From contig JAKOUY010000016.1 of the NCBI GenBank assembly GCA_029782355.1, forward strand, positions 787,174 to 851,173: a stretch of DNA of 64,000 nt, given 5' to 3'. Shown piece by piece: positions 37,364 through 45,263 of the stretch. The notes under the pieces are model-generated. The model was given only the letters and a program-made list of their open reading frames with translations. It did no database searches and was not told the DNA's origin. This DNA comes from Actinomycetes bacterium. GTDB taxonomy: Bacteria > Actinomycetota > Acidimicrobiia > Acidimicrobiales > Ilumatobacteraceae. The position numbers and the translations under genes were made by a program. Every line of letters starts with the position of its first letter. The first letter of the stretch is position 1.

Positions 37364-37824
37364 CGACTCCTCTGTAGCAGCCCGGCGGAGTCCATGCCAG
37401 TCCGGCTCCGGTGAGCCGCGGTGCGCCGCAGCGCCCGGTTCTCGCGCCGCAGCACGAGGCGGATCGACCAGGCGAGGAGCCAGCGGGCCGGCGCACGACG
37501 GGCACGGGTGAGATCGATCGTCAGGGTGTTGACGCAGCCGTGGTCGAGCCGCTCGATGACGTGCGTGGCGAGCATCTCGCCGTCGCCATCGGGCGTCGAC
37601 CATGAGAACCGGTGGTTCGGCTCGAGGGTTGTCACCGTCCACACCGCCGGGCGGCGCATGGGCTGCTCGACGGTCGCTCGGCTCCCGACGCACGGCTGGC
37701 CGGAGTCGTGGCGGGTGACCCGGCGGACGGTCGGCATCCAGTCCGGCCAGTGCTCGATGTCGACCGTCAGCTCCCACACCCGCTCGGGCGAGGCAGGAAC
37801 GGTGATGGCGTGGTGGACGTGCAT
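37360..37824 (-). CDS. SRPBCC (START-like) family protein
   Basis: A 154-residue hydrophobic-ligand-binding fold (MHVHHAITVPASPERVWELT, IEHWPDWMP), related to polyketide cyclase/dehydrase domains. A role in binding the esterase substrate or product is likely but unproven. ATG 37824 lies 7 nt after TACACT (minus strand), overlapping the first TetR-type operator; in-frame codons further upstream lie in the divergent promoter. Confidence 0.85.
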   Translation of the reverse strand: MHVHHAITVPASPERVWELTVDIEHWPDWMPTVRRVTRHDSGQPCVGSRATVEQPMRRPAVWTVTTLEPNHRFSWSTPDGDGEMLATHVIERLDHGCVNTLTIDLTRARRAPARWLLAWSIRLVLRRENRALRRTAAHRSRTGMDSAGLLQRSR

Positions 37825-37831
37825 GGCCGTG

Positions 37832-37886
37832 AGTGTACCAAGTGGTACAGTCAGGTGCGACCGCATTTCGTACCATCTGGTACAGT
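37832..37886. promoter_or_regulatory. divergent promoter with two identical TetR-type operators
   Basis: GTACCA-n2-TGGTAC occurs at 37835-37848 and 37870-37883, centres 35 bp apart, each followed by AGTCAG. The left copy overlaps the minus-strand -10 (TACACT, 37837-37832) of the SRPBCC gene; the right copy overlaps the plus-strand -10 (TACAGT, 37881-37886) of the tetR gene. The arrangement predicts repression of both genes and autoregulation. Confidence 0.8.
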
Positions 37887-37892
37887 CAGATC

Positions 37893-38471
37893 GTGGCAAC
37901 GAAGCGTGACCAGTTGCTCCGGCGGATCATCGACGACGTGGCTGCCCATGGTCTCGGCGACCGCAGCCTGCGCGAGCTGGCGGTGGCCGTGGGCAGCAGC
38001 CATCGGATGCTGCTGTACCACTTCGGCTCGCGCGACGGATTGGTCGGCGCCATCGTCGGCGCGGTCGAGGCCGGCCAACGCGACCTGCTGGCCGCGGCGG
38101 CGAACGAGGCCTCGACGGCCGTCGAACTGCTGCGCCGGTCGTGGCAGACGGTGACCGACCCGGATCTTGCCCCGTTCGTCCAGCTGTTCTTCGAGGCCGT
38201 CGCCTATGCGGCCCGTCACGGCGGCGCGGCCTTCACCTCGCCGTGGGTCGAGCAGGCGGGTGAGGTGGCGCAACGGCTCGGGATCCCGCCAGATCCGGTC
38301 GGTGCCCGGCTAGGCGTTGCCGTCGTGCGCGGCCTGTTGATCGACGTGATCACCGGGGACGATCCGGCCGAGGCCGGCCGGGCCTTCGAACGCTTCGTCG
38401 AGCAATCGGTCGCCCCGCTCGACGCCCGGCCCCGCACCAGGCCGGGGCGGCGTGCGAGAGTGTCGGGGTGA
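37893..38471 (+). CDS. TetR family regulator, divergent from SRPBCC/esterase genes
   Basis: A 192-residue regulator with HTH in residues about 5-50 (IIDDVAAHGLGDRSLRELA, then HRMLLYHFGSRDGL) and a TetR C-terminal domain. GTG 37893 is chosen because TACAGT is 6 nt upstream and it places the HTH normally; the frame is open to 37833 but through the operators. It probably binds the two GTACCA-n2-TGGTAC sites. Its stop overlaps the enoyl-CoA hydratase start (GTGA). Confidence 0.9.
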   Translation: MATKRDQLLRRIIDDVAAHGLGDRSLRELAVAVGSSHRMLLYHFGSRDGLVGAIVGAVEAGQRDLLAAAANEASTAVELLRRSWQTVTDPDLAPFVQLFFEAVAYAARHGGAAFTSPWVEQAGEVAQRLGIPPDPVGARLGVAVVRGLLIDVITGDDPAEAGRAFERFVEQSVAPLDARPRTRPGRRARVSG

Positions 38472-39295
38472 CCGAGTCGCTGGTGCTGTACGAGGTGGTC
38501 GACGAGCGGATCGGCGTGGTGACGCTCAACCGGCCGGACAAGGCCAACGCCCAGACCCCCGAGCTGCTCGATCGGCTCCACGACGTGCTGATGGGCGCGG
38601 CGGCCGACCCGGGGGTGCGGGTGATCGTGCTGCAGGCCAACGGCAAGCACTTCTCGGCCGGTCATGACATCTCCGGGGCCGGCGACAAGCGGGCGGCCGA
38701 CGACCTGCCGTCGGACTGGTCGGTGGGCGGGCTCGCTGCCCTGTACGAGTGGGAGAACCGGCGGTACCTGGGCTACACGCGTGCGTGGCGGGACATCCGC
38801 AAGCCGACCATCGCCGCCGTGCACGGGCAGTGCATCGCCGGGGGGCTGATGCTGTGCTGGCCGATGGACCTGATCGTCGCCGCCGACAACGCCAAGTTCT
38901 CCGATCCCGTGGTCCGCCTCGGCATCGGCGGGGTCGAGTACCACGGGCACACCTGGGAGGTCGGACCGCGCCAGGCCAAGGAGTGGCTGTTCACCGCCTC
39001 GGTGTTCACCGCCGAGCAGGCCCGCCAGCTCGGGATGGTCAACCACGTGGTCCCGCTGGACGAGCTTCGTCCGTTCACCATGGAGCTGGCCGGGCGCATC
39101 GCCCAGATGCACCCCTTCGCCCTGGCCCAGGCCAAGCGAGCGGTCAACCAGACCATGGACATCCAGGGCTTCTACGCAGCCACCCAGGCGGTGTTCGACA
39201 TCCACCACACCGGCCACGGCCACGCCCTGGCGGTCAACGATTACCCCATCCTCACGGACCTCGACCAGATGAAGCGCGACCAGCCGGGCATGTAG
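38468..39295 (+). CDS. enoyl-CoA hydratase/isomerase family protein
   Basis: A 275-residue crotonase-fold protein. Oxyanion segments are HFSAGHDISG (about 58-67) and HGQCIAGGLMLCW (about 119-131). The usual catalytic glutamates are not obvious: the second-loop region reads RLGIGGVEYHGHTWEVG, so the reaction (hydration, isomerisation or ring cleavage) is uncertain. Co-transcribed with the TetR gene upstream through a GTGA overlap, it may belong to the same response as the esterase. Confidence 0.85.
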   Translation: MTESLVLYEVVDERIGVVTLNRPDKANAQTPELLDRLHDVLMGAAADPGVRVIVLQANGKHFSAGHDISGAGDKRAADDLPSDWSVGGLAALYEWENRRYLGYTRAWRDIRKPTIAAVHGQCIAGGLMLCWPMDLIVAADNAKFSDPVVRLGIGGVEYHGHTWEVGPRQAKEWLFTASVFTAEQARQLGMVNHVVPLDELRPFTMELAGRIAQMHPFALAQAKRAVNQTMDIQGFYAATQAVFDIHHTGHGHALAVNDYPILTDLDQMKRDQPGM

Positions 39296-39570
39296 TCGCC
39301 GGGTCGCCCCACTCGGCCCCACGTCACCCCGTCGTCCACTCGAACCCCAACGTCACCCCCTCGTCCGCCCCAGCCCCCTCGTCGCCCCCTCGTCCGCCCA
39401 GCCGGCCACGCCCACCCGCCCAAGCCCCCACGGTCCACCGCCCAAGCCGGCCACGCCCACCCGCCCAAGCCGGCCCCGCCCACCCGCCCAAGCCGGCCCC
39501 GCCCACCCGCCCAAGCCCCCACGGTCCGCCCGCCCGAGCCCCCACGGTCCGCCCGCCTGAGCCCCCACGG

Positions 39571-39620
39571 TCCCATGGGCGCGCACACGTGCAACTCCGG
39601 GAGTTTCCGCGCCCATGGGA
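39571..39620 (+). repeat. dispersed palindromic repeat, family 1, copy C
   Basis: 50-bp element with perfect 13-nt outer arms TCCCATGGGCGCG / CGCGCCCATGGGA. Its centre contains ACGTGCAACTCC and GGGAGTTTCC, shared with copy D. Confidence 0.85.
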
Positions 39621-39775
39621 CCTGAGCGGGTCACGGCAGGGGCGAGGGCGGGAAGGCCGAGGTCGGCTCACGGCGCGGGGGCGATGGCGAAGCGTGACGG
39701 CGCGAGCGTGACGGCGCGTGGGCCGAGAACGCAGGGCGTGGATCGACGGCCCACGTCTCACGCGACGCCGCACGG

Positions 39776-39825
39776 TCCCATGGGCGCGGAATCGTGCGAG
39801 CCTGGGAGTTTCCGCGCCCATGGGA
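39776..39825 (+). repeat. dispersed palindromic repeat, family 1, copy D
   Basis: Perfect 16-nt arms (TCCCATGGGCGCGGAA, 39776-39791, with 39810-39825) around an 18-nt centre; preceded by CACGG as in copy C. Confidence 0.87.
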
Positions 39826-40032
39826 GGTGAAGGCGTCACGGCGGGGGGCTGGGGCCGACGGCCGACCGCTCGGGACCCGGGGCCGGGGGCTCGGGGCCCG
39901 GGGGCCCGGGGCCGGGGTCACGGCCGGGGGAGTGGGGGCGGGGGTCGGGGCCAGGGCCGGGGGCGTGGGGGCGGGGGCGGGGGTCGGGGTCGGGCGAGGG
40001 TTGACGGCCGGGGGCGTTCTACGCTCGGCGGG

Positions 40033-41001
40033 ATGCGAGCGGCGCAGGTGGTGCGGTTGGTCGGTCCGAGCGGGATCGAGGTGGGCGAGGTCGGCGAACC
40101 CGTCGGTGACGACCGGGTGGTGATCGAGGTCCACGCCGCCGGGGTGACGTTCCCGGATCTGTTGCAGACCCGTGGTGAGTACCAGTTCAAGCCGGCGCTG
40201 CCGTTCACCCCGGGGTCGCAGGTGGCCGGGGTGGTGCGCCGTGCTCCCGCCGACTCGGGCGTGTCGCCCGGCCAGCGGGTGGTGGCGCTGTGTGGGCTGG
40301 GTGGGTTCGCCGAGCTCGCCGCCGCCTCGCCGGCCAACGTGTTCGCCCTCCCGGACAACGTCGACGCCGCCGCCGGTGCCGCGCTGCTGGTCAACACGCT
40401 GACCGCCGAGTTCGCCTTGCACCGCCGGGCCCGGTTGCAGCCCGGGGAGACCGTGCTCGTCCACGGAGCGGCCGGCGGCGTGGGGACAGCCTCGATCCAG
40501 GTGGCCAAGGCGCTGGGGGCCAGGGTGATCGCCGTGACCTCCACCGCCGGCAAGGCTGCCGTGGCCAGGCGGCTCGGCGCCGACGAGGCCATCCCGGTCG
40601 AGGGGTTCAAGGATGCCGCTCGGGCGCTGACGGGTGGGCGGGGCGTCGACGTCGTCCTCGATCCGGTCGGTGGTGAGCGCTTCACCGACTCCCTGCGCTC
40701 GCTCGCACCGGAGGGCCGAGTCCTGGTGGTCGGGTTCGCCGCCGGGGAGATCCCGACAGTGAAGGTCAATCGCCTGCTGCTCGGGAACACCTCGGTGGTC
40801 GGCGTGGCCTGGGGCGAGTACAGCTTCACCCATCCCGGCTTCCTCGCCGAGCAGTGGCAGCGGATCACCCCGCACCTGGCGTCCGGCGCCATCGCCCCGC
40901 CGGTGGGCGCCGTCTACGCCCTCGCCGAGACCGCCGAGGCGCTGGCCGAGCTGGACGGGCGCCGGGCCCTCGGCAACGTGGTGATCGACCCGCGCCGCTG
41001 A
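40033..41001 (+). CDS. NADPH:quinone oxidoreductase-like MDR protein (zinc-free)
   Basis: A 322-residue medium-chain dehydrogenase/reductase of the quinone oxidoreductase group: GVTFPDLLQTRGEYQ, then Rossmann motif VHGAAGGVGTASIQVAKALGA (about 143-163). Zinc ligands of alcohol dehydrogenases are missing. Probable role: NADPH-dependent reduction of a quinone or enone, or an acyl-CoA intermediate. ATG 40033 is 7 nt after TACGCT (40020-40025); the upstream open frame is the G-rich tract and is not coding. Confidence 0.88.
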   Translation: MRAAQVVRLVGPSGIEVGEVGEPVGDDRVVIEVHAAGVTFPDLLQTRGEYQFKPALPFTPGSQVAGVVRRAPADSGVSPGQRVVALCGLGGFAELAAASPANVFALPDNVDAAAGAALLVNTLTAEFALHRRARLQPGETVLVHGAAGGVGTASIQVAKALGARVIAVTSTAGKAAVARRLGADEAIPVEGFKDAARALTGGRGVDVVLDPVGGERFTDSLRSLAPEGRVLVVGFAAGEIPTVKVNRLLLGNTSVVGVAWGEYSFTHPGFLAEQWQRITPHLASGAIAPPVGAVYALAETAEALAELDGRRALGNVVIDPRR

Positions 41002-41002
41002 T

Positions 41003-41042
41003 GCACGGCGCCGCCGACCCCGTCACCAGCGGCGCACCGTGC
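41003..41042. terminator. hairpin between convergent genes
   Basis: GCACGGCGCCGC (41003-41014) pairs with 41029-41042 with a 2-nt bulge, in the 50-bp gap between the convergent oxidoreductase and ligase genes; a likely bidirectional stop without T tract. Confidence 0.5.
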
Positions 41043-41051
41043 CGGGAGGCC

Positions 41052-42620
41052 TCACCTACTCGCTGCGTACTGGGCGCGCAGATCCTTCTTCAGGATCTTG
41101 CCGGTGGGGTTGCGCGGCAGGGTGTCGAGGAACTCGAGCTGCTCGGGGACCTTGTGCATCGACAGGTCCTTGCCGGACAGGTACTCGCGCATCTCCTGCA
41201 TGCTCAGCGGGGCGTCGCCCCGAGTGACCACGACGGCGCAGGCGCGCTCGCCGCTGGCCGGGTCGGGCAGGCCGATGACGGCCACGTCGGCCACCTTCGG
41301 GTGGGCGTACAGCAGGTCCTCGACCTCCTTGGCGCTGATGTTCTCGCCCTTGCGGATGATGATGTCCTTCAGCCGCCCGGTGATCGACACCCACCCGCCG
41401 TCGTCGATGATGCCGAGGTCGCCGGTGCGGAACCAGCCGTCGACGAAGGCATCGGCGTCGAGCGAGGAGTCGAGATACCCGAGACAGGTCTGTGGGCCCC
41501 TGACCCACAGCTCGCCCTCGGTGTTGCGGCCGACGTCGACACCGTCGATCATCGCCTTGACGTCGACCCCCGGGCAGGCCCGCCCGTCGGTGGTGGCCTT
41601 CTTCTCGTCGGGATCGTCGACGTGGACCATGGTGTTGATCGGTGATTCGGTCAGCCCCCACCCACCGATCAGCGGGGCGCCAAACGCGGCCATCATCTCG
41701 GCGTGCAGCGTGACCGGCTTGGGCGCTCCGCCGCCGTTGAAGATGCGCACGTCGGGCAGGAGGCGCTCACCCGCGGGCAGCGCCCGTTGGGCGGCGAGGT
41801 AGGTCTGCCAGAACACCGTGCCGGCGCCGGCGCACGTGCAACCGTTCTCACCGAGCCAGCGCGGCGTCCCCGCCGGGTCGAAGATCTCCACCATCAGCAA
41901 CTCGACCCCGGTCTCCATGGCGTTGAACAGCCACACCAGCCCACCGACGTGGGTGATCGGGAACACCACCGCGGCCTTGTCCTGGCTGGTGACCTGCATC
42001 GACCACTGCATGCCGTCGTTGGCCGCCGACAACGACAGATCGCAGTGCTTGGCGCCCTTCGGGTCGGCCGTCGTCCCGCTGGAGTAGAACAGCCAGCGCA
42101 GGTCGTGTGGTGCCGGGCGGAACTCCGCCAGCGTGGCCGGGTCGCCCTCGGGCAGGTCTGGATCGGCAACCAGGATGTCGACGGCCAGGTCGGCGGTCAC
42201 CTCGCGCCCCATCGCCGCGTAGTCGAAGCCGCGGAACACCCCGGGCACCACCAGCATCCGGCACTCGCTCTGGCGGACGATGAAGCCGACCTCGCGCTGG
42301 CGGTAGATCGGCAGGATCGGGTTCTGCACCGCCCCCAGCCGAGCGAGCGCTCCGGCCAGCACCATTGCCTCCATCCGCGACGGCAGGATCCAGGACACCC
42401 GGGTGCCCTCGGTGACGCCGCGTCCGGCCAGCCCGGCGGCGGCGCGCTCGCACCACTGGCGGTACTGGCCGTAGGTCAGCGTGCGCCCGGCGCCGTCGCG
42501 AGCCATCGCCAGGTCGGGCGACTTGCCAGCCCGCTCGACGATCAGCTCCCACAGGGTCTTGCCGGCCGGGTCGATGTGCTGGTCGGTGTCGGGGAAGCGG
42601 TAGCTGGCGTTCATCGTCAT
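41052..42620 (-). CDS. acyl-CoA ligase (AMP-forming), third ligase of the operon
   Basis: A 522-residue ANL-superfamily enzyme: P-loop YSSGTTADPKG, GGWGLTES, hinge GWFRTGDLG, and catalytic Lys508 in NPTGKILKKDL. Activates a carboxylic acid through the acyl-adenylate. Last gene of the five-gene operon that starts at 48073. GGAGA precedes ATG 42620; a second in-frame ATG is two codons on. Together with two more ligases in the operon, it suggests successive activation of different degradation intermediates. Confidence 0.9.
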   Translation of the reverse strand: MTMNASYRFPDTDQHIDPAGKTLWELIVERAGKSPDLAMARDGAGRTLTYGQYRQWCERAAAGLAGRGVTEGTRVSWILPSRMEAMVLAGALARLGAVQNPILPIYRQREVGFIVRQSECRMLVVPGVFRGFDYAAMGREVTADLAVDILVADPDLPEGDPATLAEFRPAPHDLRWLFYSSGTTADPKGAKHCDLSLSAANDGMQWSMQVTSQDKAAVVFPITHVGGLVWLFNAMETGVELLMVEIFDPAGTPRWLGENGCTCAGAGTVFWQTYLAAQRALPAGERLLPDVRIFNGGGAPKPVTLHAEMMAAFGAPLIGGWGLTESPINTMVHVDDPDEKKATTDGRACPGVDVKAMIDGVDVGRNTEGELWVRGPQTCLGYLDSSLDADAFVDGWFRTGDLGIIDDGGWVSITGRLKDIIIRKGENISAKEVEDLLYAHPKVADVAVIGLPDPASGERACAVVVTRGDAPLSMQEMREYLSGKDLSMHKVPEQLEFLDTLPRNPTGKILKKDLRAQYAASR

Positions 42621-42633
42621 CTCGTGTCTCCGG

Positions 42634-44124
42634 TCAGGCGCCCGGTCGGCGCCACTGTGATGCTGCCCGATCGGCCACTGGTTGCAGCGCCTTCTTGTCG
42701 ACCTTGCCGATGCTGGTGAGCGGCAGGTGGTCGACCACGACCAGCGCGTCGGGGGCCTTGTAGTCGGCCAGGCGGGCTCGGGTGAAGCGGCGGACCTCGC
42801 CGAGATCGGGCGTTCGCCCGGGTCGGGCGACGGCGAGGAGCACGCCGATCTCGCCGAGGCGGTCGGAAACCGCAGCCCCGATCACCGCGGCCGCCGCCAG
42901 GTCGGGATGGTCGCCGAGGCAGTTCTCGACCTCGATCGGGTAGACGTTGTACCCGCCCCGGATGTACATCTCGGTGCGCCGCCCGGCGAGGCGGAGGTTG
43001 CCGTCCGCCCCGATCCAGCCGAGGTCGCCGGTGTGCAACCAGCCGTCGGCATCGATCGCCTCGGCGGTGCGCTCGGGGTCGTTCCAATAGCCGCGCATCA
43101 TCGCTCGGCTGCGCAGGCACACGGTGCCGGTCTCGCCGGCAGCCACATCCGACCCGTCGTCCGCGACGATCTTCAGCTCGACGCCACCGTTGGGGCGCCC
43201 GACGGTGGTGGCGACGATCTCGGGGGGATCGTCGAGGCGAGTGCCGGTGGCCAGGCACGACTCGGTCGAGGCGTAGCGATGGACCACCGGGCACCCGAAG
43301 CTCGCCGCCATCTCGGCGATCATCTCCGGCTGGACTCGCGCCGCGCCGGTGCCGACGATGCGCAGCGAGGACCGGTCGATCCGGTCGAGCTGTGGGTGGT
43401 CGAGCAACATCCGGTACTGCGTGGGCACCCCCTGGCCGACGGTGATCCGCTCCCGGGCGTACACGTCGACGGTGGCGTCGGCCGTCCACGGTGTGGGGCA
43501 GATCACCGTGGTGATCCGGTGGGTCAGCTCGTCCCACGCCCTGGTCATGAACCCGACGTGGCTGAACGGCAGCGGGGACAGCCGCCGGTCGCCCGGCGCG
43601 CTGAGCGGCGCGGCGCCCTCGGTCATCGCCCGCAGGCACTCCGTGTCGAACCAGGCGCCCTTCGGCAGACCGGTCGTACCGCCCGTCCACACGATGGCCA
43701 GCGGATCGGTAGGCGCCCGCTCGACGCGCCAGCCCGCCGGCACCTCCGACCGATCGGTGGCCGGCAACGGGCCGTCGATGGTCAGCACCGGGTGGGCGAT
43801 CGATTCGATGTGCCCGACCTCGGCCGAACCCAGGCGAGGGTTGATCCCCGTGGCCACCGCTCCGGCGCGGACGATGGCGTGGTAGGCGACAGCGAAGTCG
43901 ATGCCGCTCGGGAGGCGGATGGCGACCACGTCGCCTGGGTGGACCCCCTGCCTGGCCAACCACCACGCCAGCCCCGCCGAGCGGCGGCGCAACTCGGCGA
44001 AGCTGATCGATCGCCGTGGTGCGCCGGCCGTCTCCGGCTCGACGAACGACTCCCGGTCGGGGTCGGTCTCGGCGACGTCGTCGAGCAGGTCGACCAGGCT
44101 GGGCGGCCCAGCCGGTGCGGTCAA
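42634..44124 (-). CDS. acyl-CoA ligase (AMP-forming), second ligase of the operon
   Basis: A 496-residue ANL enzyme: P-loop WTGGTTGLPKG, YASTES, hinge GWLHTGDLG and catalytic Lys474 in SIGKVDKKAL. TTG at 44124 is proposed as start because it overlaps the alcohol dehydrogenase stop (TTGA) and no ATG or GTG lies at the expected N-terminus (TAPAGPPSLVDLLDD). The frame is open to 44808, but only as a shadow of the dehydrogenase gene. Confidence 0.87.
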   Translation of the reverse strand: MTAPAGPPSLVDLLDDVAETDPDRESFVEPETAGAPRRSISFAELRRRSAGLAWWLARQGVHPGDVVAIRLPSGIDFAVAYHAIVRAGAVATGINPRLGSAEVGHIESIAHPVLTIDGPLPATDRSEVPAGWRVERAPTDPLAIVWTGGTTGLPKGAWFDTECLRAMTEGAAPLSAPGDRRLSPLPFSHVGFMTRAWDELTHRITTVICPTPWTADATVDVYARERITVGQGVPTQYRMLLDHPQLDRIDRSSLRIVGTGAARVQPEMIAEMAASFGCPVVHRYASTESCLATGTRLDDPPEIVATTVGRPNGGVELKIVADDGSDVAAGETGTVCLRSRAMMRGYWNDPERTAEAIDADGWLHTGDLGWIGADGNLRLAGRRTEMYIRGGYNVYPIEVENCLGDHPDLAAAAVIGAAVSDRLGEIGVLLAVARPGRTPDLGEVRRFTRARLADYKAPDALVVVDHLPLTSIGKVDKKALQPVADRAASQWRRPGA

Positions 44125-45224
44125 AACGTCAGCACCCCGCGGGCCACCTCGCCGGCCTCCAACTTGTGCACGGCGTCCTCCCAGCGCTCGACGGGGAACG
44201 TGGCCGTGACCAGTTCGTCCAGCAGGACTTCGCCGCGCTGGTACAGGTCGAGGATGTGGGGGATGTCGCGGTGCGGCGCATAGGTGCCGGCCCGGCAGCC
44301 GATGATGCCGCGATCGATCTGGGTCAGGCGGACGTAGCGCCCCTTGAACTCGGCGGTCTGGGCGGCGACGCCGATCACCACCACCGTCCCGCCCCAGTCG
44401 AGGCACTCCAGCGCCGTCTCGGTGACGGCAGGGTGGGCGACGCAGTCGAAGGCCCAATCGACCCCGCCGGCGTTGAAGAAGCCACGGTTGGGCAGGCCGT
44501 CGGGCGGGCAGATCTCGACGACGGCGTCGATGATGTCCGGGCGCCGCCCATCGAGGAAGTGGGTGGCGCCGAACTGCCTGGCCAGCGCCTCCTTCTCTGG
44601 CACGGTGTCGACGGCGATGATCGTCGAGGCTCCCTGGACCTTCAGCGCCTGGATGCAGTTCAACCCCACGCCGCCGACGCCGATCACCATCGCCCGCTGG
44701 CCACGCGTGACGGTGGCCCGGTTGAACACCGCGCCCATGCCGGTGACCACGCCGCAGCCGACCACCGCCGCCGAGGTCAGCGGGATGGCCGGGTCGATCT
44801 TCACGCACTGCATGTCACCGACGATCGTCCGCTCGGCGAAGGCGCTGGTGGCGGCGAAGTTCCACAGCTGCTCGCCGTTGCGGGTGAACGGTTGGGTGGC
44901 GTTGCCGATCGACTTGCGGCACAGGGTCGGGTGGCCATCGGCGCAGGCCTTGCAGAACCCGCAGGAGAACAGCGTGGAGATGACCACGTGGTCGCCCGGC
45001 GCGACATGGCTGACCGCGCTGCCCACCTCGGCCACCACGCCGGCGCCCTCGTGGCCGCACACGCCGGGCGATGGCACCGGGTACAGGCCGTGCATGTAGC
45101 TGATGTCGCTGTGGCACAGGCCGGCAGCCTTGACCGCGACGATGACCTCGCGCGGCCCGGGGGCGCGCACCTCGAGATCGTCGACCAGTGATGCTGCCGT
45201 GCCGTCGTAGATGATCCCGCGCAT
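44121..45224 (-). CDS. zinc-dependent alcohol dehydrogenase (class III/NDMA-type)
   Basis: A 367-residue MDR dehydrogenase. Catalytic zinc ligands Cys37, His58 and Cys157; structural zinc Cys88, Cys91, Cys94, Cys102 (CGFCKACADGHPTLC); cofactor motif VIGVGGVGLN. It resembles the mycothiol-dependent formaldehyde and NDMA-linked dehydrogenases of actinobacteria. It would oxidise an alcohol to the aldehyde ahead of acid activation by the neighbouring ligases. AGGAGG lies 6 nt before ATG 45224, 39 bp after the amidohydrolase stop. Confidence 0.9.
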   Translation of the reverse strand: MRGIIYDGTAASLVDDLEVRAPGPREVIVAVKAAGLCHSDISYMHGLYPVPSPGVCGHEGAGVVAEVGSAVSHVAPGDHVVISTLFSCGFCKACADGHPTLCRKSIGNATQPFTRNGEQLWNFAATSAFAERTIVGDMQCVKIDPAIPLTSAAVVGCGVVTGMGAVFNRATVTRGQRAMVIGVGGVGLNCIQALKVQGASTIIAVDTVPEKEALARQFGATHFLDGRRPDIIDAVVEICPPDGLPNRGFFNAGGVDWAFDCVAHPAVTETALECLDWGGTVVVIGVAAQTAEFKGRYVRLTQIDRGIIGCRAGTYAPHRDIPHILDLYQRGEVLLDELVTATFPVERWEDAVHKLEAGEVARGVLTF

Positions 45225-45263
45225 GATGAACCTCCTGGCGTTCGCGCCCGACTGTAGGACCGG

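Larger units (their letters stand above)
39296..40032. other. 737-bp gap: tandem C-rich repeats, two palindromic repeats, G-rich tract
   Basis: No convincing gene. From about 39400 to 39575 there are tandem 23-bp units of the form GCCGGCC(A/C)CGCCCACCCGC followed by GAGCCCCCACGGTCC units; family-1 hairpins lie at 39571-39620 and 39776-39825; from about 39870 to 40016 runs of G make a strongly G-rich top strand just before the promoter of the quinone oxidoreductase gene. Open frames in it are low-complexity artefacts of base composition. Confidence 0.75.

Noticed and set aside
39400..39575. Possible CRISPR array
   Set aside because: Units are directly adjacent with no unique spacers, C-rich, and no cas genes are present.
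39718..40032. N-terminal extension of the quinone oxidoreductase
   Set aside because: The added residues are Gly/Arg low complexity from the G-rich tract and a palindromic repeat, and the TACGCT promoter lies between.
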